A stretch of DNA of 64,000 nucleotides, from positions 1,488,001-1,552,000 of the forward strand of contig BPKI01000001.1 in NCBI GenBank assembly GCA_026005055.1, read 5' to 3'. The notes beneath the pieces are model-generated. The model saw only the letters and a list, made by a program, of their open reading frames with translations, was not told the DNA's origin and did no database searches. This stretch comes from Lysobacterales bacterium (lineage in GTDB: Bacteria; Pseudomonadota; Gammaproteobacteria; Xanthomonadales; BPKI01). This document shows, piece by piece, positions 10,179 to 17,319 of this stretch (its first letter is position 1; every line of letters begins with the position of its first letter). The position numbers and the translations under genes were made by a program.

Positions 10179-11046
10179 GCTGCGCACGGCGGCGGGGCAT
10201 CTGCTGCGTGAGTGCGATCCTGCGCGCAAATGCGAGGGTGTGCTCGCACTGGCGGAGGCCTGGCGAAGCGGGGAGGAGCTCTTCCTTGATGCGGAGGCGA
10301 TGGCCCCTGGGCCTGCGATCGACTCGCCGGGAAGGCCCGATCGCCCCCCGCTGGTGCCTCCCGAGCGGCTCGCGCGTCGCAGCGTGCGGACGCGCGAGGG
10401 CCGGATCGCTCTGCTTCATGCGCTCGGCCACATCGAGTTCAACGCGGTCCAACTCGCGCTCGATGCGGTGTGGCGCTTTCCGGGCTTGCCCGAGAACTAC
10501 TACGAGGATTGGCTCGGGGTCGCCGCGGACGAGGCTCGGCATTTTTCCTGGCTGTGTGAGCGCCTTCGTGCGCATGGTGCGAAATACGGCGACTTGCCGG
10601 CTCACGATGGCCTTTGGCAGGCGGCGCTCGCCACCGCCGGCGACCCGCTCGAGCGTATGGCCCTCGTGCCGCGGGTGCTCGAGGCGCGAGGCTTGGACGT
10701 GAGTCCGAGCCTCATCGCGGCGTTCGAGGCTGGCGGCGATCCCGAGAGCGCTGCGGTGCTTCGGGCGATCCTCGAGGAGGAGATCGGGCACGTCGCGATC
10801 GGCTCGCGCTGGTTCCGCTACCTGTGCGAGCAGCGGGGGCTTGATCCGGACGCGGCCTTCGCCGCGTTGATTCCTCGCGCCGCGCGCGGTGCGCTGAGAG
10901 GGCCGCTGAACCGGGCGGCGCGGCTCGCCGCCGGCTTCAGCGAATCGGAGCTCGCCGCGCTTGCAGCGATGGTTCAGTCGGAGCCCGGCGCGAGCCAGTC
11001 TTCGATCGCGGCGGCGAGCGCGGGTGCCGAGTCGTTGCGCTCGTAG
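10165..11046 (+). CDS. DUF455 ferritin-like protein
   Basis: A 293-residue protein of the DUF455 (ferritin-like) family, function unknown. The helical bundle carries the carboxylate/histidine pairs expected of a di-metal site: HIEFNAVQLALD (about residue 92), ADEARHFSWLCERL, and EEEIGHVAIGSRWF near residue 210. The ATG at 10165 lies within the end of alr, so translation is probably coupled. The 3' end runs 73 nt into the convergent glycosyltransferase gene, so the last 24 codons (Ala/Ser-rich) are encoded opposite that gene's end and may not be under strong constraint. Confidence 0.85.
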   Translation: MCRLELRTAAGHLLRECDPARKCEGVLALAEAWRSGEELFLDAEAMAPGPAIDSPGRPDRPPLVPPERLARRSVRTREGRIALLHALGHIEFNAVQLALDAVWRFPGLPENYYEDWLGVAADEARHFSWLCERLRAHGAKYGDLPAHDGLWQAALATAGDPLERMALVPRVLEARGLDVSPSLIAAFEAGGDPESAAVLRAILEEEIGHVAIGSRWFRYLCEQRGLDPDAAFAALIPRAARGALRGPLNRAARLAAGFSESELAALAAMVQSEPGASQSSIAAASAGAESLRS

Positions 11047-13085
11047 AGCGCATGGGCTGTCGAGGCGAGCCGGGCGCGCCAGCTCGACTTTCGCTCCGCC
11101 TCGCGGGCGAAGCGGCGAGCGAGCGCGAGCAGCGCTTCGCGGTCGGGCGCCACCAGCTCCTCCGCTCCGATGAGGGCGAGCATCGCGGCACTTTGCCGGG
11201 CGCGCATGAAACGCCCTGGGGCGGTCAGCACCGGCAGGGCGACGGAAAGCGCATCGAGGGTGGTATTGCCACCGGACCAGCGCAGGCAGTCGAGGAGGAA
11301 ATCGCAGCAGGCGGCGACGGCGAGATAGCGCTGGCGCGGCATCAGGGGTAGCCAGAGCAAGCGGCTTCGGGCATCCACGCCTTTGCGCGCGAAGGCGTCG
11401 AGCAATCTCTGCTCGAGCCGGGCGCGGAAGGAGGGTCGCTCGCCCTCGAAGAGCACGAAGCGAAGCGCGGGCTCGCTTGCCGCCAGATCGGCGAGCAGCT
11501 CGTCGTTCTCGGGATGGATCTTGAAAGGGCTGTGCGGGTAGAAGACCAGCACGGTCTCCTGGGGCAGGCCGAGCGCCGTCCGATCGAGCGGCTCCGGCGG
11601 AGGCGGGCGGGGATAGGCGGTGCCGATGCCCGGAAGCAGAATGAGCCGTTCGCGGTAGTGTTCCCTCGCGTCCGCTGGCTCCATGGCGGCCACCGAAAGG
11701 AACCCGTCGATGGTCGGCAAACCGCTGCTGATGGGATGCCCCCAGGCGCAGAGTTGCACCGGCGCCAGCCGCAGGGCGGCGAGGGCGAAGACGCGCGCAT
11801 CCATCCCGAGCTCCGGGTAGAGGATCAGGTCGAAGCCCGCCTCGGCGATCCATCGCGCCAGCGCATCGGGGCCTTCATCGTGGAAGCGAAAGCGATCGGC
11901 GCTGCGGGCCAGACGCTCGGTCATGGCATCGCGGCGCGGCCCGAGCTGGACCAGGGTGAGCTCGAATCCGGCCCGGCGCAGCGCCTCGGGCCAGCTCGCG
12001 AAATAGTGCCCGACCGTCGAGTCGCGGAAAAAGCTGCTGATCATCGCCACACGTCGACCGCCTCGCTTGCGGCGAGCGGCGATGCGAGGTCCCAGGGGAC
12101 GAGCGAGGGCGGCGAGCAAATCGCCGAGACGGGCGAGCAAATCCCGATCCGACTCCCCGTGATAGGCGAGGAGAAAGGGCGCGTGGCCGATGTCCTCGAG
12201 GGAGCTCGCGCGCAGCATCCCCGCGCGGTGCGCTTCCTCGAGGCGCTGAAGCCCGCGGACGAAATCTTCGCGCCAAGCGTCGAGCTCGGCACGATGGAGC
12301 GGCACCGCTCCGAGTGCGAGCTCCGCTTTCAAGCGGGCGGCGAGCCCCGACTCCCCTCGGGCCTCGCGACGCCGCGCCACGGTCCGAAGCAGCGCCCGCG
12401 CCGGCCCGATCTCCCCATCGAGCGCCAAGAGAGCGCCGAGCTCCTCGGCGAGGGCGGTCTGCGCATCGACCAGGCCTTCGATCGCTCCCCGGGATGCAGG
12501 GAGGTCCTGCCGCGCCATGAGCTCGGCGGCCACGCGCAGCGCATTGGCGGCGAGGGGCGGGGGGAGGGTCGGGGGCAAGGCCTCGAGCTGGGCGAGGGCG
12601 GAGGCCGGCTCATCCTCGAGTTCGGCCGCGAGCAACCTCGCCTCGGCATCTTCCGGCACGAGCCGCAGCGCCTCGCGGCAGGCGGCGAGCGCCTCGGTGC
12701 GCCGCCCTCTCGCCTGCTCGTAGAGCGCGAGATTGAACCACGCCTCGGGCAGCTCGGGCCAGATCGTGGTGGCACGACGAAGATCCTCCCCGGCACCGGA
12801 GAGGTCGCCGTTGCGCAGTCGGCGAGCCCCGCGGCGGTTGAGGGCCCGGGCGAGCACCCGTGCCAGGTCGGCTCGCCCCAGGGCGCTCAACAGATCGAGC
12901 GCGGAGATCGCCTCGTCGAGCTCTTCGAGGAGGAGATCGGCATTCGCGAGGAGCGCGAGCGCCTCGGGACGGTTCGGTTGCTCGGCGAGGATACGCTTGG
13001 CCAGCTCGCGGGCTCGATCGGCTCGACCCGCGGCGAGCGCACGCTGCCCGAGGAGCAGCCAATGTTCGGCAGGAGGCCGATTCAC
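10974..13085 (-). CDS. TPR-containing O-GlcNAc-transferase-like glycosyltransferase (SPINDLY/GT41)
   Basis: A 703-residue protein. Residues 1 to about 170 form TPR-like helical pairs (LGQRALAAGRADRARELAKRI; AWFNLALYEQARGRRTEAL). The C-terminal half from about residue 365 matches the glycosyltransferase 41 fold: HYFASWPEAL, DLILYPELGMD, LAPVQLCAWGHPISSG, REHYRERLILLPG and WSGGNTTLDAL. Enzymes of this family transfer GlcNAc, glucose or fucose to protein Ser/Thr; bacterial targets include adhesins and flagellins. GTG 13085 was chosen because further upstream the frame runs through the divergent DUF6165 gene. The neighbours DUF6165 and kdkA suggest an envelope role. The acceptor cannot be told from sequence. 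Confidence 0.85.
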   Translation of the reverse strand: MNRPPAEHWLLLGQRALAAGRADRARELAKRILAEQPNRPEALALLANADLLLEELDEAISALDLLSALGRADLARVLARALNRRGARRLRNGDLSGAGEDLRRATTIWPELPEAWFNLALYEQARGRRTEALAACREALRLVPEDAEARLLAAELEDEPASALAQLEALPPTLPPPLAANALRVAAELMARQDLPASRGAIEGLVDAQTALAEELGALLALDGEIGPARALLRTVARRREARGESGLAARLKAELALGAVPLHRAELDAWREDFVRGLQRLEEAHRAGMLRASSLEDIGHAPFLLAYHGESDRDLLARLGDLLAALARPLGPRIAARRKRGGRRVAMISSFFRDSTVGHYFASWPEALRRAGFELTLVQLGPRRDAMTERLARSADRFRFHDEGPDALARWIAEAGFDLILYPELGMDARVFALAALRLAPVQLCAWGHPISSGLPTIDGFLSVAAMEPADAREHYRERLILLPGIGTAYPRPPPPEPLDRTALGLPQETVLVFYPHSPFKIHPENDELLADLAASEPALRFVLFEGERPSFRARLEQRLLDAFARKGVDARSRLLWLPLMPRQRYLAVAACCDFLLDCLRWSGGNTTLDALSVALPVLTAPGRFMRARQSAAMLALIGAEELVAPDREALLALARRFAREAERKSSWRARLASTAHALYERNDSAPALAAAIEDWLAPGSD

Positions 13086-13190
13086 CGGCGTTTCGCACCT
13101 TGTTGCGGAAAAGCGACGATCGTTGCGCAGACGCCGCGAATCCCCTGATGATGCGCGGGTCCTCGGATCCAAACGTCCGTATTCGGCATC

Positions 13191-13607
13191 ATGGCGATGG
13201 TGGAGATTCGCGTCCCCGTGTCGGTCGGCGAACTGCTCGACAAGATCGCGATCCTCGAGATCAAGTCCGAACGCATCACGGAGCCCAACAAGAGGGAGAA
13301 TGTCTTGCGCGAGCTCGCGGCGCTGCGCATGGTCTGGGAGGAGTCTCCGCTCTCGCGCCTCGATCTCGAGGCGCTGCGCCGAGCCTTGCGCGAGGTGAAC
13401 GAGCGGCTCTGGGACATCGAGGACGCGATCCGGGACAAGGAGCGACAGGGCGATTTCGGCGCGGAGTTCATCGAACTCGCGCGCAGCGTTTATCTCCAGA
13501 ACGACGAGCGGGCGCGGATCAAGAGGGAGATCAACCTTCGCACCGGCTCGGCGCTGGTCGAGGAGAAATCGTACCGTGAGTACCGTCGCGACGGCGCTCC
13601 AGCTTGA
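13191..13607 (+). CDS. DUF6165 family protein
   Basis: A 138-residue, mostly helical and highly charged protein that I recognise as DUF6165, a family without known function often found beside LPS or glycosyltransferase genes. The start is well conserved (MVEIRVPVSVGELLDKIAIL), followed by KRENVLRELAALR and a REVNERLWDIEDAIR coiled-coil-like helix. No membrane segment or signal peptide is seen. Start ATG 13191 or 13197. It overlaps kdkA by 32 nt, so the two products are probably made together. Confidence 0.75.
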   Translation: MAMVEIRVPVSVGELLDKIAILEIKSERITEPNKRENVLRELAALRMVWEESPLSRLDLEALRRALREVNERLWDIEDAIRDKERQGDFGAEFIELARSVYLQNDERARIKREINLRTGSALVEEKSYREYRRDGAPA

Positions 13608-14337
13608 GAGCGGGACGATCCGGCGCATCCCGTTCTCGGGCGGCGCCATGCTCTCGGTGTCGCGGCTCGCCGAGACCGTCGAGGCATCATGGTTCGATCC
13701 GGCGCGTTGGCTCGGGCATGGCCGCCTCCACGATACGGCAGGCGGTCGCGGCGGCAGCCTGGTGGTCAGGACGCCGATTGGCCCGGTCCTGCTCCGCCGT
13801 TATCTCCGCGGCGGCATGGCGGCTCGCTTCAGCCGGGACCGTTATCTCTACCGCGGGGAGGAGGCGACCCGCAGTTTCCGCGAGTTCCGCCTGCTCCACG
13901 AGCTCTCCGAGCGCGGCCTGCCGGTGCCAAGCCCTCTCGCCGCGGCCTACTGGCGGCAGGGTCTGTTCTACCGGGCGGCGATCATGCTCCACTTCATCCC
14001 CGGCGCCCGGCCGCTGCCGCTGCTCTTCGAGGATCTGGCGGAGCCTGACTTTCTCGCCATCGGGCGGGCCGTGGGGCGTCTGCATGCGGTCGGCGTGCGC
14101 CACGCCGACCTCAACGCCTGGAACGTGCTGCTCGATACCGAACGCAGCATCTGGATCGTGGACTTCGACCGTGCGCGGATTCTCCGACGACCGACCCTCG
14201 GCGCGAGCCGGGCGGTGCTCGCCCGATTGCGGCGATCCTTCCACAAGCTCGCCGCCGACCGGCGGGTGAGGCGTTTCGAAAGCTGCTGGGCGGCCCTGCT
14301 CGACGGGCACGCGCAGGCGTTTCTCAAGCCCGCCTGA
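13576..14337 (+). CDS. kdkA: 3-deoxy-D-manno-octulosonic acid (Kdo) kinase
   Basis: A 253-residue kinase of the KdkA/WaaP fold, which phosphorylates the Kdo residue of the LPS inner core at the cytoplasmic face of the membrane. The kinase core is visible: RRYLRGGMAARFSRDRYL for nucleotide binding, the catalytic loop HADLNAWN at 176-183 (Asp178), and the metal-binding segment IVDFDRAR with Asp196. The length fits (about 240 in Haemophilus). It starts at GTG 13576 within the end of the DUF6165 gene; ATG 13648 is a shorter alternative. The GT41 gene is divergent next door. Organisms with KdkA typically carry a single phosphorylated Kdo. Confidence 0.88.
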   Translation: MSTVATALQLESGTIRRIPFSGGAMLSVSRLAETVEASWFDPARWLGHGRLHDTAGGRGGSLVVRTPIGPVLLRRYLRGGMAARFSRDRYLYRGEEATRSFREFRLLHELSERGLPVPSPLAAAYWRQGLFYRAAIMLHFIPGARPLPLLFEDLAEPDFLAIGRAVGRLHAVGVRHADLNAWNVLLDTERSIWIVDFDRARILRRPTLGASRAVLARLRRSFHKLAADRRVRRFESCWAALLDGHAQAFLKPA

Positions 14338-14353
14338 GCCGCATCTTTTTTTT
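14314..14353 (+). terminator. Possible Rho-independent terminator after kdkA
   Basis: CAGGCG (14314-14319) pairs with CGCCTG (14331-14336) around an 11-nt loop, at the kdkA stop. Nine nucleotides later comes a run of eight T (14346-14353). The gap between stem and T-tract makes it weak. Confidence 0.4.
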
Positions 14354-14455
14354 CTCGAGCGCGGATCGGCCCGGAGGGATGCTTTCTCCTCCCGGACCCC
14401 CTTGCGTCAAAAGCCCTCTGGTGCCATGGTGGAGTCGCTTCGGAGGGGCAGGGCC

Positions 14456-14695
14456 ATGCGGGTGACGATCCAGTATTTCGCGGCTCTGAGAGAGGCGGCG
14501 GGACGTTCGGAGGAAAGTCTCGACACGGCGGCCTCCGACCTCGATCGGCTGCTTCACGAGCTTCGCGCGCGTCATGGCTTTGCGCTGGCGCGCGAGGATC
14601 TCCGCGTGGGTCGGAACGGCCGGCTCGCCGACTGGCGGAGCGCGTTGTGCGAGGGCGATCGCATCGCGATCATGCCGCGGTTCTCCGGTCTATGA
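14456..14695 (+). CDS. MoaD-like ubiquitin-fold protein lacking the terminal Gly-Gly
   Basis: A 79-residue beta-grasp protein. The body follows MoaD, the small subunit of molybdopterin synthase: MRVTIQYFAALREAAGRSEE, a central helix DLDRLLHELRARHG, then VGRNGRLADW and EGDRIAIMPRFSG. Canonical MoaD ends in Gly-Gly, whose thiocarboxylate is the sulfur donor; this protein ends Phe-Ser-Gly-Leu, so the last glycine is replaced by leucine. As written, it should not be adenylated or thiocarboxylated normally. The stop is joined to the next start (ATG 14692 overlaps TGA). The ATG at 14456 follows GGGGCAGGG. It may be a diverged paralogue of MoaD; no other molybdenum cofactor gene is nearby. Confidence 0.75.
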   Translation: MRVTIQYFAALREAAGRSEESLDTAASDLDRLLHELRARHGFALAREDLRVGRNGRLADWRSALCEGDRIAIMPRFSGL

Positions 14696-15114
14696 AGCAT
14701 TTCGCGCTCAGCGATCAACCCATCGACCCGGATGTCATGCGGCCGGGCTTGCGCGCCGCCTATCCGGCCGCCTACCTCGAGTTTCAGGCCCTCGTACCTG
14801 CCGAATGGCAGGCACGCGCCGTCGCCGGCATGGACGTCGAGGCGGTGCCTGGGCTGAGCGAACGCGAAGCGGAAGCGCTGATCGAGGAGATCCTCGCGCG
14901 ACGGCCGGAGATCGAGATGGCCGGCGTTCACCGGGTGGGGAGTCTCGCGGTCGGGGACTGCGTGGCCTGGATCGGTCTCGCCGGCGTGCGCTTTGAGATT
15001 CTGCAGGCGGCGCTCGATGAGCTCATCGCGCTGTTCCGCGAGCGGGTGCCCATCTGGAAGCGGCTGGTATTCCAGGATGGCGAGCAGATGTGGTTGGAGC
15101 GCGGCGGACCATGA
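14692..15114 (+). CDS. MoaE-like protein with degenerate active site
   Basis: A 140-residue protein aligning with MoaE, the large subunit of molybdopterin synthase: MKHFALSDQPIDPD at the start, AGVHRVGSLAVGD in the middle and ERVPIWKRLVFQDGEQMW at the end. The HRxG and PxWKR segments are retained. The FxGxVR motif that supplies an active-site arginine reads FQALVPAEW, the family's HYExY reads MDVEAVPG, and the His-Arg/Phe-Ala segment after VGV is changed to LAGVRFEILQAAL. With its MoaD-like neighbour lacking Gly-Gly, this looks like a pair that has lost or changed molybdopterin synthase activity. The stop overlaps the M28 start (ATGA). Confidence 0.72.
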   Translation: MKHFALSDQPIDPDVMRPGLRAAYPAAYLEFQALVPAEWQARAVAGMDVEAVPGLSEREAEALIEEILARRPEIEMAGVHRVGSLAVGDCVAWIGLAGVRFEILQAALDELIALFRERVPIWKRLVFQDGEQMWLERGGP

Positions 15115-16448
15115 GCGTCATTCTCGCCGGGCTTCTGTTCGTCTGCGCGGCTGCGGACAGTCGGCCAGTGCCGACCGTCGTTCTGCCGGCACGCGAAGGA
15201 AACACCGCGGTGGCGCTGCGTGCCGACCCGCGGATCGCCTTCGTGCTCGAGCTGGGCGGGGAGGTGCTCGCCGGGGTCGCGGATCGCGAATTCTTCGCCC
15301 GGCTCGCGGCGGGCGAGGGAAACCGCATCGGGCCGATGCTTTCTCGAGACGAGCTCATGGTGCGCGAGCGGGTGTGCCCGGACCTCGATCCTCGGCCTCC
15401 GCTGCTGCGCGTGGGCGGATACGAGCTCCTGCGTGCGCCTCCCGCCCTGCGCCGTGCCGCCGAGCGTGCTGGGCGCGCCTTGGCGGTGCCGGGCGATGGC
15501 GTTCTCGCCCGACCCTACCGCGCCTGGCCTGAGGCCAAGCAAACGAGCGCGGCCGATCCCGCGGTCGCCGGCCTGGTGGCGCGAGTCGATGCCGAGCGCT
15601 GGTTCGCGACCATGGCCGAGCTCGCATCCTTCCCGCGCAACAGCTACGGCAGCGGCATCCACGCCGCCCACGATTGGATCCTCGCTCGCTTCGCCGAAGC
15701 AGGGCTCCAGACCTCTTCCCACGCCTTCTTGCTCTCGGTTCCGGGCTGCCCGGGAAGTCCGCTGCTCGGCAACCCGATCGGCATCAAACCAGGCGGCAGC
15801 CGCGCCGGGGAATGGATCGTCGTCGGCGCTCACTACGATTCGCGCAACCACTCGGCCTGCGACGGCGCGGTGCAGCCGCGTCCCGGAGCCAATGACAACG
15901 CCTCCGGCTGTGCGGGGGTAATCGAACTCGCGCGCGTGTTCCAAGGCGTGCGGACCGATCGCAGCCTCGTGTTCGCCTGCTTCTCGGGTGAGGAGCAGGG
16001 GCTGCGCGGCAGCAGTGCCTGGGTCCAGACGCTGATCGACAGCGAACAGCTCGGCCGGGTCCGGCACATGATCAATCTCGACATGATCGGGCACGCGATC
16101 GACGATCGCCTCGAGACCCGGGTCGAAACGAGCGCGGAGCATGCTGGCTGGCTTCCCGTGTACGGTGCCGCGGCGGCGCTCTATGCGCCCTCGCTCACCG
16201 TCTATCTCCAATCCAGCACCGCAGCCTACAGCGACCATTGGCCGTTCCTGCAGCGCGGGGTTCCTGCCGTCTTCACTTGGGAGAACGGCGCGAGCATCTA
16301 TCCGCACTGGCACCGCACCACCGACCTGCCCTCGAATATGCTCCGGGCGCGGGAACTCGCCGGTGGCATTCTGCGGATGGACACCGCCGTGCTCGCCGAA
16401 CTCGCGGGAATCTGGGGTCTGTTCGACGACGGTTTCGAGGGACCCTGA
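15111..16448 (+). CDS. Secreted M28-family zinc peptidase
   Basis: A 445-residue protein with a short signal peptide (MSVILAGLLFVCAAADS) and an M28 aminopeptidase domain. Metal and catalytic motifs appear in order: GAHYDSR (His241, Asp243), GANDNASGCAGV, FSGEEQGLRGS, INLDMIGH and HWHRTTD. M28 enzymes are di-zinc exopeptidases; here the protein is exported. An extra domain of about 150 residues precedes the catalytic part and is not recognised. The start overlaps the MoaE-like stop (ATGA), so the three genes share a transcript although molybdopterin biology and an exported peptidase have no obvious link. Confidence 0.87.
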   Translation: MSVILAGLLFVCAAADSRPVPTVVLPAREGNTAVALRADPRIAFVLELGGEVLAGVADREFFARLAAGEGNRIGPMLSRDELMVRERVCPDLDPRPPLLRVGGYELLRAPPALRRAAERAGRALAVPGDGVLARPYRAWPEAKQTSAADPAVAGLVARVDAERWFATMAELASFPRNSYGSGIHAAHDWILARFAEAGLQTSSHAFLLSVPGCPGSPLLGNPIGIKPGGSRAGEWIVVGAHYDSRNHSACDGAVQPRPGANDNASGCAGVIELARVFQGVRTDRSLVFACFSGEEQGLRGSSAWVQTLIDSEQLGRVRHMINLDMIGHAIDDRLETRVETSAEHAGWLPVYGAAAALYAPSLTVYLQSSTAAYSDHWPFLQRGVPAVFTWENGASIYPHWHRTTDLPSNMLRARELAGGILRMDTAVLAELAGIWGLFDDGFEGP

Positions 16449-16581
16449 GGCTCTCTGCGGGTCGCTTGGCAGCCGATCTGCGGCGGTCACGCCGAACGGG
16501 GATGCCCAGCTTGGCCGGCCGAGCTCGCAAGGGCGAGCCTGCACTCGCCTTCTGCTCGAATCGGCGCGCTTCGGGGGGGCT

Positions 16582-16668
16582 TGGTGCCGAAGGTGGGACT
16601 CGAACCCACACTCTGTCGCCAGAAACGGATTTTGAGTCCGCCGCGTCTACCAGTTCCGCCACTTCGGC
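16582..16668 (-). tRNA. tRNA-Leu(CAA)
   Basis: An 87-nt class II tRNA on the minus strand. The acceptor GCCGAAG pairs with CTTCGGC, then A and an encoded CCA. The anticodon loop CTCAAAA within CGGA/TCCG gives CAA. A long variable arm is present, as in leucine tRNAs. Confidence 0.97.
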
Positions 16669-16682
16669 TACCCTGACCCGCC

Positions 16683-16688
16683 AGTATA
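16683..16688 (-). promoter_or_regulatory. -10 element for tRNA-Leu(CAA)
   Basis: On the minus strand the complement reads TATACT, 14 bp upstream of the tRNA. A clear -35 is not seen at 17 bp. Confidence 0.45.
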
Positions 16689-16702
16689 GCGCTCCTCACC
16701 GT

Positions 16703-17281
16703 TCAGGGATCGAAGTGCAGTACTCGCTCGCGCGGGCGGTGCCACCCCTCGCCCAAGGGCTCGAATACCCGGCAGCGGTCCATCGGCGCCTCGTAGACGT
16801 GGAGCGAGACTGCTGTTTCCTCGCGAGCGGGATTGCGGATGAGATGGTACTCGTGCGGCGGGATCAGACTGCCGGCCGATCCGGCCACCGCATCGATCAC
16901 TCCCCTCGGCTCGAGCTGAACGTCCTCGCCTCTCCTCGCGGTGAGTTCGTATGGAACGATCTCCAGCGTCCCGCTCCAGACGCCTTCGACGCACCACAGG
17001 CCGGCGTGATCGTGGATCAGGGTGCCTTGCCCCGGTCCCCAGGTCATGGCGATCAGGGTGAAGCCCGTCTCCCCGTTTCGGAACAGCTCGCGGCGCGCGT
17101 AGCGTTCGGGATGCGTCCTGAAGACGCGCTCGGGCAGCGCATCCCGACCTTCGCGGATCGCCCGGCAGAGCGCGTGCCGTACCGCCTCCGTGACCCGCGT
17201 TGGGTCGCCGAGTGCGACCGCCGCTTGGATCGCAGCGATCAGGCGGAGGATGCGGGCATCGGTGAGTCGTTCGGCAGGCAT
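16703..17281 (-). CDS. Cysteine dioxygenase-like cupin
   Basis: A 192-residue cupin related to bacterial cysteine dioxygenase, an iron enzyme oxidising cysteine to cysteine sulfinate. The metal-binding His90 and His92 (IHDHAGLWC) are followed by Cys97, close to where the Cys-Tyr cofactor cysteine sits, and a second cupin motif PPHEYH has His143 and His146. The tail HVYEAPMDRCRVF supplies a tyrosine. Start ATG 17281 has an AGGA site; a longer start would overlap metX. It lies 38 bp after metX on the same strand, which points to sulfur amino acid metabolism. Other thiols (3-mercaptopropionate, cysteamine) are possible substrates for this fold. Confidence 0.72.
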   Translation of the reverse strand: MPAERLTDARILRLIAAIQAAVALGDPTRVTEAVRHALCRAIREGRDALPERVFRTHPERYARRELFRNGETGFTLIAMTWGPGQGTLIHDHAGLWCVEGVWSGTLEIVPYELTARRGEDVQLEPRGVIDAVAGSAGSLIPPHEYHLIRNPAREETAVSLHVYEAPMDRCRVFEPLGEGWHRPRERVLHFDP

Positions 17282-17319
17282 GATCCTGCCCGCCAAGTTT
17301 AAGGCAACGGTGCCGTGGC

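Noticed and set aside
13086-13649. Upstream extension of the GT41 frame through DUF6165
   Set aside because: The extension is antisense to a conserved gene and adds no TPR; homology begins at GTG 13085.
14390-14400. Hairpin near 14372-14398 (CCGGAGG/CCTCCCGG) as a second terminator after kdkA
   Set aside because: The stem is interrupted by a mismatch and no T-tract follows.
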